Assembly (NCBI GenBank): GCA_028274465.1 | Contig: CM051458.1 | Location: 14,833,566 to 14,897,565 of the forward strand | DNA length: 64,000 nt | Direction: 5' to 3' | From: Plantago ovata | Lineage: Eukaryota > Streptophyta > Magnoliopsida > Lamiales > Plantaginaceae | Part shown: piece after piece, positions 1 to 11,597 of the stretch | How positions within the stretch are numbered: position 1 is the stretch's first letter | Layout of the letters: each line of letters opens with the position of its first letter | The notes under the pieces: generated by a model | Database searches by the model: none | Seen by the model: only the letters and a program-made list of their open reading frames with translations | Told to the model about the DNA's origin: nothing | Translations under genes and position numbers: made by a program

Positions 1-1073
1 AATATACGAGTGAACAAACGAGCAATATTTTCAAAATTCCAACTCCTCAAAAACCCAAAGTTTAGTCTAGCTAATTCAATACGCAATATATCAATGTAAC
101 TACTACAATAACATATCACATTATGCTCTTGCTAAACAACAAATGCCTTGAATCATAAGGTTCAATCCATACCATAAAAATAAAAAATCGAGCATAAATC
201 CTCAATTCCATCAATCATTCATTCTACCAATACATCCATCATTATCATATCAACAAACACATGTTTAAGCATGGAATGAAAGTAAGAGATACACTTCCCT
301 AATAAGACATATATCATCTAATTAGCAAAAATCTCAAACCATCAAACCAAACCTAATTGAACATGTAATTGACAATGAATAACGAATCTAATCACATAAA
401 ACATCAACCCATACATCATACAAGCTTAATTGAAGCATAAATCAAAAAATCCCCAAATTGTAAAAATTAGGGTTCATGTGATAATACCTCAAATCCGGAA
501 ATTGAATGAGCTAGGAAGAAATTTGTTCGGATAGAAAGATAGAGCACGTAACGGGCTTCGAATGAAGCTAAAGAACACACAAAATGATGGAAGGATGAAG
601 AAGTTGTGAAGGTTTGAAGTTATTTTGAATATGGAGGAAAATTTGGAGTTAAGAAGATGAAAATGGAGGAAAATGGGTGTTTGGGGATGAAACCCCCGAT
701 TTAATTCTCTGGAGGTTGTGGGGCGGTTCGCCCCACACCTGGGGCGAACCGCCCCGCACGTCCGGAGCGCGCGCGCGCGCTCTGGACGTGGGGCGATTCG
801 CCCCCCACTCCTGAGGTGGGAGACGAACGTTTTGAAATAAAAATGCGGTTTTTAGTCCCCGAAAAATCATTTTCCTCAAAAAATCACTCCAAAAGTCGCA
901 CTCGAACACAACATAAGCACATACGACACAGAATCGAAAATGTTCACATATGAAAAGCTAATTGTTCAAGTATGAATGCATGCAATAAAGCGGTAAAGAA
1001 AGCGATAAAAACCCCGGGTTGCCTCCCGGATAGCACCATTGTTTAAAGTCTCTGACTCGACTCCTGTCTTCGC
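1..1073 (-). other. 3' internal noncoding region of copy 1
   Basis: AT-rich DNA downstream of the gag-protease stop, matching the post-gag regions of copies 2 to 4. I see no gene in it. At 718-815 it contains a GC-rich cluster of GGGGCG/CGCCCC inverted motifs and a GC dinucleotide run, the same kind of cluster found in the LTRs. Confidence 0.6.
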
Positions 1074-3224
1074 CTATCTTTTCTTTCTGAGGGTACTAGA
1101 CTTCCCCTTCACGGATCTCCTTCTCATGCCTTGACCCTGCGAATAAGAATGAACATAGACATTAAGACCACTGTAATCAATAGTGTTAGAAGTACCAGGT
1201 GGATCAGATATGGCGTGCAACACATGTTTCTTGCCATCCACTTCAATAGTGCAAGTTCTTTGGTAGATGTCCATCACGGAGCGTAGCTTAGTCAAGAATG
1301 TTCGTCCTAAGAGTATGACATCCCCCGTTCCTGGTGCTGACGCCGACATAATTACAAAATCGGTGTAGACAGAAGCTTCACCAATATTGACTAATACATT
1401 CTTCACAACGCCTTCGGGTTTCATAAGGGATCCATCCGCCAGTTGCACAATAGCCTTATGCACAGTTAGTTCCCCAAGGTTACTCTTCTCGAAAACATTC
1501 AAAGGGAGCATATTAGAGTAGGATCCTGTGTCTGGTGTGGCTCGGACATCTTCAAGCTCCCCAATCCCGACCTTATCATCGAAACTTTGAGGGAGTGGCT
1601 CGGGATCCTCTTGCTCCTCTTCACCCTCGTTAGTACCAAGGTCCTTCTCTTCTTCTTCGGCTGGTGGGGGCATTTCCCTCTTGCAACTCTCACACTTAGC
1701 AACCTTCTTGATGGTGATTTCAACAGGTAGATCACCCACCAAGGTGATGGACATCGACTTCTCAGTGTTGCTAGGCAGTTTGCCTTGCTCCCTACTTGCT
1801 CCTTGGCCGATCAACTCTTGCATCTTTTGATGGGAAAGCCTAGTGCTCTCTTCCAACCTATCAAGCCTTGCCCTAGTCTTCTCGGAATCTTCTTCATAAC
1901 GTTTGAGAAAACTTTGTGTGTGATCAACCATCTTCTGCAAGTTCTCCATCAGTTGAGCCGCCTTCGACTTCGGTGGCTCTTTCGGAGCGGGGTTTTCGCA
2001 GTGATCATTACCATAGTTCAGCCTAATACGGTCTTGGTTAGGTCCATAAGTTTGATTAGCCGGTGCATATCCTTGATTGTTACGGTATCCTCTTCTCCAA
2101 AATCCACCTCGAGGGTTCCTACCGTCTTGTCCATAGCTAACTTCTTGAGTACCAAACTCCGTAGCAAAGGATTCTTCTTCGCCTCCTCGAGCCCAGTTGC
2201 CGTCATCATACGCAAGCTCCGATATACACATATGAGCTCCATGTCCATAGTTCTTGCATATTCGGCATACTTCGTTCGAAACAGTTGTTCCGGTGGAGCT
2301 CTTGAGGACTTGCTTCAATTCGTTGGTAAAGCACTCGAATTGATCCCCATTCCCTCTATACATAGGGGCTTCTTGAGTTGGTGGAGCTTCAGGTCCACGT
2401 CTCCTAACCATTGCTCTTGGGTCCTTGAACTGCGAACCCTTAGCAAGCCTTTCGAAAACTGCCCAGACGGCTTCTGCGGTTTCCTCCCAAATATTGCCTC
2501 GGCATTGGAAATCCACCAATTGTTGGTTCTCGAAGGTTAGTCCATTGTAGAAGTGTTGGACTAGGTCAGAAAGTTCAAAACCATGGTGAGGGCACTTGTT
2601 CGTGAGATCTTGAAATCTCTCAAACGCGGTGTAGATGGTCTCATCATAGTCCTGCTTGAATCCAGTGATCTGCGCCTTTAGCGCGGTAGTCAAGGTGTGG
2701 GGGAAGTATTTCTCCATGAAAGCTGAAAAAACCTTCTCCCAAGTGTCCAACGAGCCTGCTGGTAGAGAACTCAACCATGACTTGGCTCTGTCGCCAAGTC
2801 CCATAGCAAAAACCTTCATCCTCAACTCATCCGTTGTTATGTCAGCTCCGGGTCGTGGGAGTTGGTTGACGAAATCATCGATATCGTGCAAGTACCCCAT
2901 CACATCTTCCCTTGATAAGCCATAGAACCTCGGAAGTTGTTGGAATGCGTGGTTCTTGATTTCCAGATCTCGAGTTGCAGATGAAAGAACAATCGCCGGT
3001 CCCCTCATACGATCCTTGGTGGGTTGTACCCATGCCTTCAGTGGTCTAGCTTCTGCCATTCCGTCGATTTCCTTGAAAAGACTGAGTAGAGATTCAGAGA
3101 AATCGTTATCCTCTATTTCCTCTAGTGCGTGCCTTACGAGTAGTCGCCTTCTTTGGTGGTAGACTCTGTCGATCTCAGCAATTGAATCAGCAAGCGGTGT
3201 TCCTGCAGAACGTGTATGCGGCAT
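1074..3224 (-). CDS. gag-pro: Gag-protease polyprotein, intact (716 aa)
   Basis: It would encode the capsid/nucleocapsid and the processing protease of an Athila-type Ty3/gypsy element. The Athila-like Gag core lies at about residues 85-265, with a CPHHG motif near 211 and FYNGL near 225. A canonical CX2CX4HX4C zinc knuckle (CRICKNYGHGAHMC) is at 320-333, an Arg/Gly-rich stretch at 365-400, a predicted coiled coil at about 424-475 and an acidic linker at about 520-550. A retropepsin-like domain follows, with DTG at 565-567 (the usual form is DSG/DTG) and an ILLGR motif near 635. The reading frame stops 50 residues after the protease fold with a basic tail, so there is no reverse transcriptase. 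The start codon is 124 bases downstream of the primer site. It is the only undamaged gag of the family here and reading the other copies depends on it. Confidence 0.9.
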   Translation of the reverse strand: MPHTRSAGTPLADSIAEIDRVYHQRRRLLVRHALEEIEDNDFSESLLSLFKEIDGMAEARPLKAWVQPTKDRMRGPAIVLSSATRDLEIKNHAFQQLPRFYGLSREDVMGYLHDIDDFVNQLPRPGADITTDELRMKVFAMGLGDRAKSWLSSLPAGSLDTWEKVFSAFMEKYFPHTLTTALKAQITGFKQDYDETIYTAFERFQDLTNKCPHHGFELSDLVQHFYNGLTFENQQLVDFQCRGNIWEETAEAVWAVFERLAKGSQFKDPRAMVRRRGPEAPPTQEAPMYRGNGDQFECFTNELKQVLKSSTGTTVSNEVCRICKNYGHGAHMCISELAYDDGNWARGGEEESFATEFGTQEVSYGQDGRNPRGGFWRRGYRNNQGYAPANQTYGPNQDRIRLNYGNDHCENPAPKEPPKSKAAQLMENLQKMVDHTQSFLKRYEEDSEKTRARLDRLEESTRLSHQKMQELIGQGASREQGKLPSNTEKSMSITLVGDLPVEITIKKVAKCESCKREMPPPAEEEEKDLGTNEGEEEQEDPEPLPQSFDDKVGIGELEDVRATPDTGSYSNMLPLNVFEKSNLGELTVHKAIVQLADGSLMKPEGVVKNVLVNIGEASVYTDFVIMSASAPGTGDVILLGRTFLTKLRSVMDIYQRTCTIEVDGKKHVLHAISDPPGTSNTIDYSGLNVYVHSYSQGQGMRRRSVKGKSSTLRKKR

Positions 3225-3347
3225 ACACTATCTGTAACAGACTAGGAAGCAATATCAGAGAGAGATTAAAAAGGAAAACTAAAACTAATAGAATTAGGAA
3301 TTGAGAGCTGAAAATATAAACAAATTAAACAGAAAAAAGGAGTATAG

Positions 3348-3365
3348 TCCCCGGCAACGGCGCCA
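3348..3365 (-). promoter_or_regulatory. Primer binding site, tRNA-Asp
   Basis: On the minus strand it reads TGGCGCCGTTGCCGGGGA, the complement of the 3' end of plant tRNA-Asp(GTC) including CCA. It lies three bases inside the LTR. A tRNA-Asp primer is known for Athila elements, which supports the lineage call. Confidence 0.9.
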
Positions 3366-3368
3366 ATT

Positions 3369-4681
3369 TGATGAACGCGGATGTCGTGCTCCAGATTCAG
3401 TCAAATAAATTTGTAATTTAGCCAAAGGCAATCCACAACTACAACGAAAACCGTTGTGTAGCAGTAGAATGACTCGAGTGTCGTTCTCTCAGGACTATAA
3501 CTAGCTTTATCAAATCTAATTTAGAATATAAAAACAGCAAACAGATAGCAAAGGGGATTCTAGCAGATAATGGAGATTGGTGATAGTATGATCCTTCTTA
3601 ACATAACGGGTCGATAATCATGCATAAATTCCTCGGTCTTGCATAGAGATCTTTGAATCAATCTAGTGTCCTGTTGCAATTATTAGGCACTACGAAGATA
3701 ACTGGTCTGACAAGTCAATCACTATTGTCCTAATGTGTTCCGTAATTATTCAACACTACGAAGATAAACTCGCGCCCAAGTCGACAAGTGTCCAATTGTG
3801 CATAATAATTAATACAACATACGAGAATTTAGGTTGTGTCTGATCAACGAAATAAAGCAATGACACGGAGTATAATGCGCGATATAGCCATTAGCATGAT
3901 TATCTTCCCTTCGCTAAGAATTCACATACTACCACCAACGATAAGTTTAGCTACTCATAATAGGCATGCAATCAAAAGAAATCATAGAAGAAAACATGTT
4001 GAAAGAATATAATAAAATAAGTAGAATAAAACTGTAAGATACAAAGTTACCGAAGGTTGTCAATCTCCGGATGATTGCGATCCTACGAGCTCCAAACTGC
4101 TATGAAACAGAGTCCCCTAAGCTACGGACCCCCAGAACAGGCTCTGGGAAGTCCCTACCTAAAACTACAGAGAGAGGTGAGAAAGTAGGTCTGGAAAGAT
4201 ATGATTTTCGGAGAAAACTGAGCAACTATATATAGGCTTCAAATTATTGTGGGGCGGTTCGCCCCACACACGCGGCGGTTCTCCCGGTGTGGGGCGGTTC
4301 GCCCCACCTCTGCGGCGGTTCGCCCCGGAGAGAAATTCGCGGAATTCCACGTTTTCGACGCGTTTTTGATTTCTTCCCCTTTTCGGACTCGGTTTCTGTC
4401 TTCTAGTAGCCTTCTAACCTCCAGATTCGGCCCCTAGACTCCAAATCCTCTCCGGAAACCTTCAGATACTCCAAATAGGCTTCTGGAACACCAATTCCTT
4501 GTCAACTTCAATATATTTGCCCGGAAATCCTCGAATTTCAACCAAAACCTGTAAAATAAAATCTAAAGGGAAACATGACACTATTCTAATAAAATGCATT
4601 AAAATATAGCTAAATTAACATAGAGGATAGCTAAAATAGGTGAAAAAGACTCGAATGAAAGTGTAAAATACACATTCATCA
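3369..4681 (-). repeat. 5' LTR of copy 1
   Basis: It is 1313 bases long and bounded on the plus strand by TGATGAA and TTCATCA. The minus-strand TATA box is at 4226-4235 (CTATATATAG). A GC-rich cluster of GGGGCGGTTCGCCCC-type inverted motifs lies just upstream of it at 4250-4330. Confidence 0.88.
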
Positions 4682-5378
4682 GACATAAAGCAGGTTCAGT
4701 TGCATACGAAAGTTTTTCTGACTTTGCATACCAATTTTCGTTGCATTACATAATTCGTCTGGTATTTAGTATGTTCAATTAACTTAATTTGTTTATTTGT
4801 TTTCCAGAACTACCTCTACGGAAATGCTTATCTCCATAAGGGGGAAAAAGCAGTGGGATGACTTGTTGAACATCTTTGGCCCAGGCCCTGGAAGTGATTT
4901 CAATGAACCCAACCACTACATCAACATCAGCTCGTCCGAGTTTGAAACTCCACCGAAAACAGTTTCACCTCCTCGAGGAAGGAGAACTGCTGTAGCTTGA
5001 CGTGAATCGCACGGAACTCAAATTTTAGCAACTCTGCCACCAAATCCTCGTGCTCATCCTCCAGTCCGTCGTGCTTTGCATCCGGAGCCAGAATCTGTTG
5101 GAGCTGCGCCATTGGGATTCAATGCCCTCCATTCTGCTGCTTCTAGTGAGTCTGTCAGTTCCACCGGAGAAGGACCAGTTTGGCATGGGGTTGGGAGGCA
5201 TCTTCCAGACATGGTTCAAGGTGTTTACGAAAGCACGGTTCCTTACACCTTTGACGACCTAAGGGGAAGTGAAGAATCTGGTGTCCAGCCTCCTAACCCT
5301 CCTAACAATCATGGAAATGTTCAGGGTGGAGTTGGTCCATCGACTTCCCCCTTCAACTTTGGCCCTTGGGGTATGTGA
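4682..5378 (+). pseudogene. Gene B, left copy: 3' part of a Myb/SANT-like gene
   Basis: This is the 3' part of the gene that is complete at 40431-41024. The last 12 bases of exon 1 lie at 4682-4693, directly against the LTR of copy 1; an intron follows and exon 2 starts at 4808 after TTTTCCAG. Relative to R there is one extra base in the run near 4845, which shifts the frame and meets a stop soon after. One T is missing near 4942, so the R stop codon is lost here. A downstream open stretch of 100 codons (5076-5378, rich in Pro and Gly) is kept in both copies with few changes. The gene is certainly broken by the retrotransposon. Whether the small indels are real or sequencing errors cannot be decided from this sequence. 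Confidence 0.7.
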
Positions 5379-5666
5379 TTTGAAACTTATGATCCACTGG
5401 TTTAGGAAGTGAAGTGTTAATCTGCAGCTGATATTTCGTTGTCCTTCATGTTTTTATTTTTATGCAATTACCCGCCTTTTTTAGTAACAGCCTAGGTATG
5501 ATTTGAAATCCTTTATGGTAGGTGAATTATGGTAGCCTGTGACCTATTATCCCAGAAAAAAACAAATGCAATGATTTAGAGATTGAACTTCGAGTAAGTA
5601 ATTTCTTGTAGTTTCAGAAGGAACCTATGTTATTTTGTGATTTTGAATTGAATGTAGTCGAACTAT
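5379..5666. other. Left-unit intergenic DNA
   Basis: It matches 41458-41741 of the right unit almost base for base. I see no gene in it. It ends at the ACTAT target where copy 2 is inserted. Confidence 0.7.
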
Positions 5667-6850
5667 TGATGAATGTGTATTTTACACTTTCATTTGAGTC
5701 TTTTTCACCAATTTAGCTATCCTCTATGTTAATTTAGCTATATTTTAGTGCATTTTATTAGAATAGTGTGACGTTTCCCTTTAGTTTGTATTTTACAGTT
5801 TTTAGGTGAAAAACAAGGTTTTCCGGACAATTATATTGAAGTAGACAAGGAATTGGTGTTCCGAAGGCCTAATTGGAGTATCTAGAAGATTCCGGATAGG
5901 ATTTGAAGTCTAGGGGTCGAATCTGAAGACTAAAAGGTCACTAGAAGGCAAAAACCGAGTCCGAAAAGGAAAAAAAATCCAAAACGCGTCGAAAACGCAT
6001 TTCCAGCCGCCAGAACCTCCCGGGCGAGTCGCCCCACACCAGGAGAATCGCCCGGTGTGTGGGGCGACTCGCCCACACCTGCCGAATCACTATATATAGT
6101 TGCTTAGTTTTCTCCGTTTTTCATACTTCTCAGACCTTTTCTCTCACCTTTCTCATTTGTTTTAGGTAGGAACTCTCCAGAGCCTGTTCTGGGGATTGTT
6201 AGCTTAGGAGATACTTTTTCTTAGCGTTTGGAGCTTGTAAGATCGCGATTCTTCGGAGATTGACAACTTTCGGTAACATTGTATCTTACAGTTTTTCTAT
6301 TTATATTTATATATCTTTCAACATGTTTTCATTCAATCTTGCTATGATTTCTGTTGATTGCATGACATCTATGAGTAGCTAAACTTCTCGTTGGTGATAG
6401 TATGTGATTTCTTAGCGAAGGGTTAATAATTATGCTAATGGCTATATCGCGCATTATACTTTGAGTTATTGCTTTATTTCTTTGATCTATCTAAAACCTC
6501 TATCTTCGTAGTGTTGAATAATAACGGAACACAATTGGACAATTCATTGATCAAAGATCTCTATGCAAAATCGGGGACTTCATGCATGATTATTAACCTG
6601 CTATTCTTTGAATGACCATACTATCACCAATCTCCATTATCTGATAAGAAAAACCTTTGCTAAGTCGTCTGTTGATTTTATATTCTTAAGTTAGATTAGA
6701 TAAAGCTAGTTATAGTCCTTAGAGATCGACACTCGAGGAGGTTATTTTACTGCTACACTACGGTTTTCGTTGTAGTTGTGAATTGCCTTTGGCTTAATAC
6801 AAATTTATTTGATTAACTAGAATCTGACAAGTTCTAAAACCAGTTCATCA
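5667..6850 (+). repeat. 5' LTR of copy 2
   Basis: It is 1184 bases long, from TGATGAATG to GTTCATCA. The TATA box is at 6091-6099. A cluster of GGGCGAnTCGCCC motifs lies upstream at about 6017-6083. The primer site follows at 6854-6871 and reads GTTGTCGG where the other copies have GTTGCCGG, a single mismatch to tRNA-Asp. Confidence 0.88.
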
Positions 6851-6997
6851 AATTGGCGCCGTTGTCGGGGACTATACTCCTTTTTTTCTGTTTAGCTTTT
6901 TTATATTTTCAGCATTCAATTCCTAGTTCTAGTAGTTTTTAGTTTTCCTATTTAATCTCTCTTTGCTACTCCTTTCCTAGCTTGTTACAGATAGTGT

Positions 6998-9138
6998 ATG
7001 CGACATACACGATCTAGAGGAACACTGCTTGCTGATTCAATTGCTGAGATCGACAGAGTCTACAATCAAGAAGGCGACTACTTCGAAGGCCTGAACTAGA
7101 GGAAATAGAGGATACCGATTTCTCTGAATCTCTACACAGTCTTTTCAAGGAATCGACGGAATGGCAGAAGCTAGACCACTGAAAGCATGGGTTCAACCCT
7201 CCAAGGATCGTATGAGGGGACCGGCGATTGTTCTTTCGTCTGCAACTCGAGATCTGGAAATCAAGAAACCACGCGTTCCAACAACTTCCGAGGTTCTATG
7301 GCTTAGCAAGGGAAGATGTGATGGGGTACTTGCACGATATCGATGATTTCGTCAACCAACTCCCACGACCCGGAGCTGAAATAACAACGGATGAGTTGAG
7401 GATGAAGGTTTTTGCTATGGGGCTTGGCGACAGAGCCAAGTCATGGTTGAGTTCTCTACCGGCGGGCTCGCTGGACACTTGGGAGAGGTTTTTTCAGCTT
7501 TCATGGAGAAATACTTCCTCACACCTTGACTACCGCGCTTAAGGCGCAAATCACTGGGTTCAAACAAGACTATGATGAGACCATCTACACCGCGTTTGAG
7601 AGGTTCCAAGACCTCATGAACAAGTGCCCTCACCATGGTTTTGAGCTTTCGGATCTAGTCCAACACTTCTACAATGGACTACCTTCGAGAACCAACAAGT
7701 GGTGGACTTTCCAATGCCGTGGCAATATTTGGGAGGAACCGCGGAAGCCGTCTGGGCGGTTTTCGAAAGCTTGCTAAGGGTTCGCAATTCAAGGACCCAA
7801 GAGCAATGGTTAGGAGACGTGGACCTGAAGCTCCACCTACTCAAGAAGCCCCTATGTATGGGGGAATGGGGATCGATTCGAGTGCTTTACCAACGAATTG
7901 AAGCAAGTCCTCAAGAGCGCCACTGGAACATCTATGTCAAACGAAGTTTGCCGAATATGCAAGAACTATGGGCATGGAGCTCATATGTGTAGATCGGAGC
8001 TTGCATATGATGATGGCAATTGGGTTCAAGGAGGCGAAGAGGAAGCCTTTGCTACGGAATTTGGTACTCAAGAAGCTAGCTACGGACAAGATGGTAGGAA
8101 TCCTCGAGGTGGATTTTGGAGAAGAGGGTTCCGAAACAATCAAGGATATGCACCGGCTAGCCAAACTTATGGCCCTAACCAAGACCGTAGTAGGCTTAAC
8201 TATGGTAATGATCACTGCGAAAATCCCGCTCCGAAGAGCAACCGAAGTCGAAGACGCTCTACTGATGGAGAACTTGCAAAAGATGGTTGATCACACCCAA
8301 AGTTTTCAAACGTTATGAAGAAGATTCTGAGAAGACTAGGGAAGGCTTGATCGATTGGAAGAGAGCACTAGGCTTGCCCATCAAAAGATGCAAGAGTTGA
8401 TTGACCGAGGAGCAAGTAGGGAGCAAGGGAAGCTGCCTAGCAACACTGAGAAGTCGATGTCCATTACCTTGGTGGTGATCTACCTGTTGAAATCACCATC
8501 AAGAAGGTTGCTAAGTGCGAGTGTTGCAAGGATGAAGAACCCCCACTAGCCAAGGAAGAAGAGAAGGACCTTGGACTGATGAGAGTGAAGAGGAGCAAGA
8601 GGATCCCGAGCCACTCCCTCAAAGTTTCGATGTTAAGGTCGGGATTGGTGAACTTGAAGATGTCGTGCTACACTAGACACGGGATCTTACTCTAATGTGC
8701 TCCCAATGAATGTGTTTGAGAAGAGTAGCCTTGGAAAACTATCTGAGCATAAGGCTATTGTGCAATGGCGGATGGATCCTTTGTGAGACCCGAAGGCGTT
8801 GTGAAGAACGTATTGGTCAAGATTGGTGAAGCTCTGTATACACCATTTTGTAGTTATGCCGGCGTCTACACCTGGATGGGGGATGTTGTTCTCTTGGGGC
8901 GAACGTTCTTGACTAAACTACGCTCGTGATAGACATCTACCGAAGGACTTGCACCATTGAGGTGGATGGCAAGCGACATGTGTTGCGAGCCATATCTGAT
9001 CCACCTGATCACTTCAATGCTTCTCACACTGTTAACTACTGTGGTCTTGCTGTCTATGTTCATTCTTATTCACAGGTTCGTGGCATGAGGAGAAGATCCA
9101 TGAAGGGGAAGTCTAGTACCCTCAAGAAGAAGAGCTAG
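6998..9138 (+). pseudogene. gag-pro: Gag-protease of copy 2, multiply frameshifted
   Basis: It aligns along its whole length with the intact 716-residue Gag-protease at 1074-3224. The recognisable parts lie in different frames: Gag core at about 7228-7780, zinc knuckle (CRICKNYGHGAHMC) near 7940, coiled coil at about 8260-8410 and the C-terminal part of the protease at about 8930-9138. At least six single-base indels break the frame, for example near 7510, 7740, 8300 and 8570. The start (ATG at 6998) and the stop (TAG at 9136) match the intact copy. The lesions could be decay or uncorrected long-read errors, since many fall in short homopolymers. Confidence 0.85.
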
Positions 9139-10167
9139 GCGCAAGAAGGAGTCGAGTCAAAGACTATAAACAATGGCGCTATCCGGGAGGCAACCCGGAG
9201 TTTTATCGCTTTTTTCCGCTTTATTTATGCATGCATTCATACATGAACATTTGCTTTTCATATGTGAATTGTTCGTCTCTGTGTCGTATGTGCTTATGTT
9301 TGTGTTGAGTGAACTTTTTCGAGTGGTTTAAAATGGTTTTCGGGATAAAAAACCGCTTTTTTCAAAGTTGTCTCCCCACCTCAGGAGGTGGGGGCGAATC
9401 GCCCCCCATGGGCCGAATAGCCCATGTCCAGAGACTCCGCGCTCTGGACGTGCGGGGCGATTCGCCCACGCACGGGCGACTCGCCCCACGAGTTCTGAGA
9501 TTAAAACGCGAGAAAGCACCCTTTCTCCTCATTGTCTTCATCTTCTTTCCCTTCTTACTCCCAAAATCCAAAAAAATCGAAAATTCTTCAATCTTTCATA
9601 AAATCTTCAATCTTCCATCCATCAATTTTGTGTTCTTTAGCTTCAATCGAAGCCAATTACGTGCTCTTCTTTTCATCCGAACAACTTTCGCTCTAGTGCA
9701 TTCGTTTCCAGATCTGAGGTATCTTCACATGAACCCTAATTTTTCAAATTTGGGGGTTTTCTGATTGATGCTTCAATTAGGCTTATATGATGTATGGGTA
9801 GGTTTTTTGTGTGATTAGAAACGTTATTCACTATCAATTGCATGCTCAATTAGCTTGGATTGTTGGTTTGAGAATTTTGTAACTAGATGTCTTTATCTTG
9901 TTAGCAATGTATCTTTTCTTTTTTCTTCCATTCCATAAATATGATTGTGTTTGTGATGTTAAGAATGATAGACATGATGGTAGAATGCATAATTGATGAG
10001 TTTGAGGGTTTTTTATGCTAGAATTTTCGCTACTATGGTATAATTGAGCCTTATTATTTCGGGTTATTGGTTGTCTAGCACGAGCGTAATGCGATATGTA
10101 CATGTTGAAATTATTTTGTTGTGTTGCCTTTTTGTAGTAGCTAGATTAGACATGGAGGATTTGCGAA
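9139..10167 (+). other. 3' internal noncoding region of copy 2
   Basis: It matches 13429-14400 of copy 3 and 30410-31095 of copy 4. It begins with a conserved stem-like segment (GCTATCCGGGAGGCAACCCGG, spanning about 9178-9198) and includes a GC-rich inverted-motif cluster at 9385-9490. No gene is evident. Confidence 0.7.
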
Positions 10168-10267
10168 NNNNNNNNNNNNNNNNNNNNNNNNNNNNNNNNN
10201 NNNNNNNNNNNNNNNNNNNNNNNNNNNNNNNNNNNNNNNNNNNNNNNNNNNNNNNNNNNNNNNNNNN
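10168..10267. other. Assembly gap (100 N)
   Basis: Exactly 100 N, a conventional placeholder length. Comparison with the R unit predicts that the true gap holds the rest of copy 2, about 2.6 kb of host DNA equivalent to 41742-44379 (including a B3 gene) and the start of copy 3. Confidence 0.9.
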
Positions 10268-11428
10268 ACAGTTTTTGGTTGAAATTCGGAGATTTACCGG
10301 GCATTATATTGAAGTCTACAAGGAATTGGTGTTCCAGAAGCATATTTGGAGTATCTGAAGGTTTCCGGATAGGGATGTGGATGGGTGGTGTCTAGGGGCC
10401 GAATCTGGAGGTTAGAAGGCTAGTAGAGGTTCATAAACCGAGTACCGAAAATTGTGAAGAAATCCAAAACCCGCGTCGAAACACGCCACAAAGACCGCGT
10501 TACACTTTGGGGGCGAACCGACCCATCACCGGAGAGCGAACCCGCCCCAAGGAATTCGGGCCTATATATAGTTGCAAGTTTTCTCTCCGAAAATCATATC
10601 TTTCCAAGCCTACTTTCTCACCTCTATCTATAGTTTTAGGTAGGAACTTCCCGGGCCTGTCCTGGGAGTTCCGTAGCTTAGGGGATACTTTTTCATAGCA
10701 GATTGGAGCGCGTAGGTCGCAATCATCCGGAGATTGACAACCTTCGGTAACTTTGTATCTTACAACAGTTTATCTACTTATTTATATTCTTTCAATATGT
10801 TTCTTCTATGATTGCCTATTGATTGCATGCCTATGAGTAGCTAAATTTATCGTTGGTGGGTAATGTGAATTCTTAGCGAGGAAAGATAATCATGCTAATG
10901 GCTATATCGCGCATTATACTCCGTGTCTTGCTTTATTTCGTTGATCAGTTGAAACCCAAATTCTCGTATGTTGTATTGATTATTATGCACACGGGACACT
11001 TGTCAACCTTCAACCAATAGACAAGTTATCTTCGTAGTGTTGAATAATTACGGAACACATTAGGACGTTAGTTGTTGATGAGTCAGACCCTTATTATCTC
11101 GTAGTGCTTAATACTTGCAACAGGACACAAGATTGATTCGAAGATCTCTATGCAAGACCGAGGAATTTATGCATGATTATCGACCCATTATGTTAAGAAG
11201 GACCATACTATCACCAATCTCCATTATCTGCTTGAAAACCCCTATTGCTTTCTATCTGCTGTTTTATATTCTCTTGTTAAATAGATAAAGCTCGTTATAG
11301 TCCTGAGAGAACGACACTCGAGTCATTCTACTACTTCACTACTGTTTTCGTTGTAGTTGTGGATTGCCTTTGGCTAAATAACAAATTTATTTGACTGAAC
11401 CGGGACCTGACAAATCTCGCGTTCATCA
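10268..11428 (+). repeat. 5' LTR of copy 3, start missing
   Basis: It aligns with the 3' LTR from about 16903 onward and ends GTTCATCA. The first 300 bases next to the gap differ from the 3' LTR by many small indels, which suggests a low-quality contig end. Confidence 0.85.
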
Positions 11429-11431
11429 AAT

Positions 11432-11449
11432 TGGCGCCGTTGCCGGGGA
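11432..11449 (+). promoter_or_regulatory. Primer binding site, tRNA-Asp
   Basis: TGGCGCCGTTGCCGGGGA, perfectly complementary to the tRNA-Asp 3' end, three bases after the LTR. Confidence 0.9.
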
Positions 11450-11597
11450 CTATACTCCTTTTTTCTATTTAATTTGTTTTTATTTACAGCTTTAGATTCC
11501 TAATTCTATTAGTTTTAGTCTTCCTTTTTAATTTCTCTCTGATACTGCTTTCCTAGTTTGTTTCTAATCACTTTTTCTAGTCTGTCACAGATTGTGT

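Larger units (their letters stand above)
1..4681 (-). mobile_element. Athila-related gag-protease element, copy 1 (left end outside window)
   Basis: A minus-strand LTR retrotransposon. From right to left it shows a 5' LTR (3369-4681), a tRNA-Asp primer site (3348-3365), an intact gag-protease gene (1074-3224) and noncoding 3' internal DNA (1-1073). No reverse transcriptase or integrase is present in the visible part. It sits in gene B of the left host unit: the flank GACAT at 4682-4686 matches the uninterrupted R copy at 40761-40765. The left LTR and the other target duplication are outside the window. Confidence 0.85.
5667..10167 (+). mobile_element. Athila-related gag-protease element, copy 2 (3' half lost in gap)
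   Basis: It has a 5' LTR, a primer site, a damaged gag-protease gene and the start of the 3' internal region, then runs into the 100-N gap. The left flank ACTAT (5662-5666) corresponds to 41737-41741 in the R copy. The other end is not in the assembly. Confidence 0.85.

Noticed and set aside
3348-3365. tRNA-Asp gene fragment (also 6854, 11432)
   Set aside because: Only the 3'-end complement is present, immediately next to an LTR, so it is a primer binding site.
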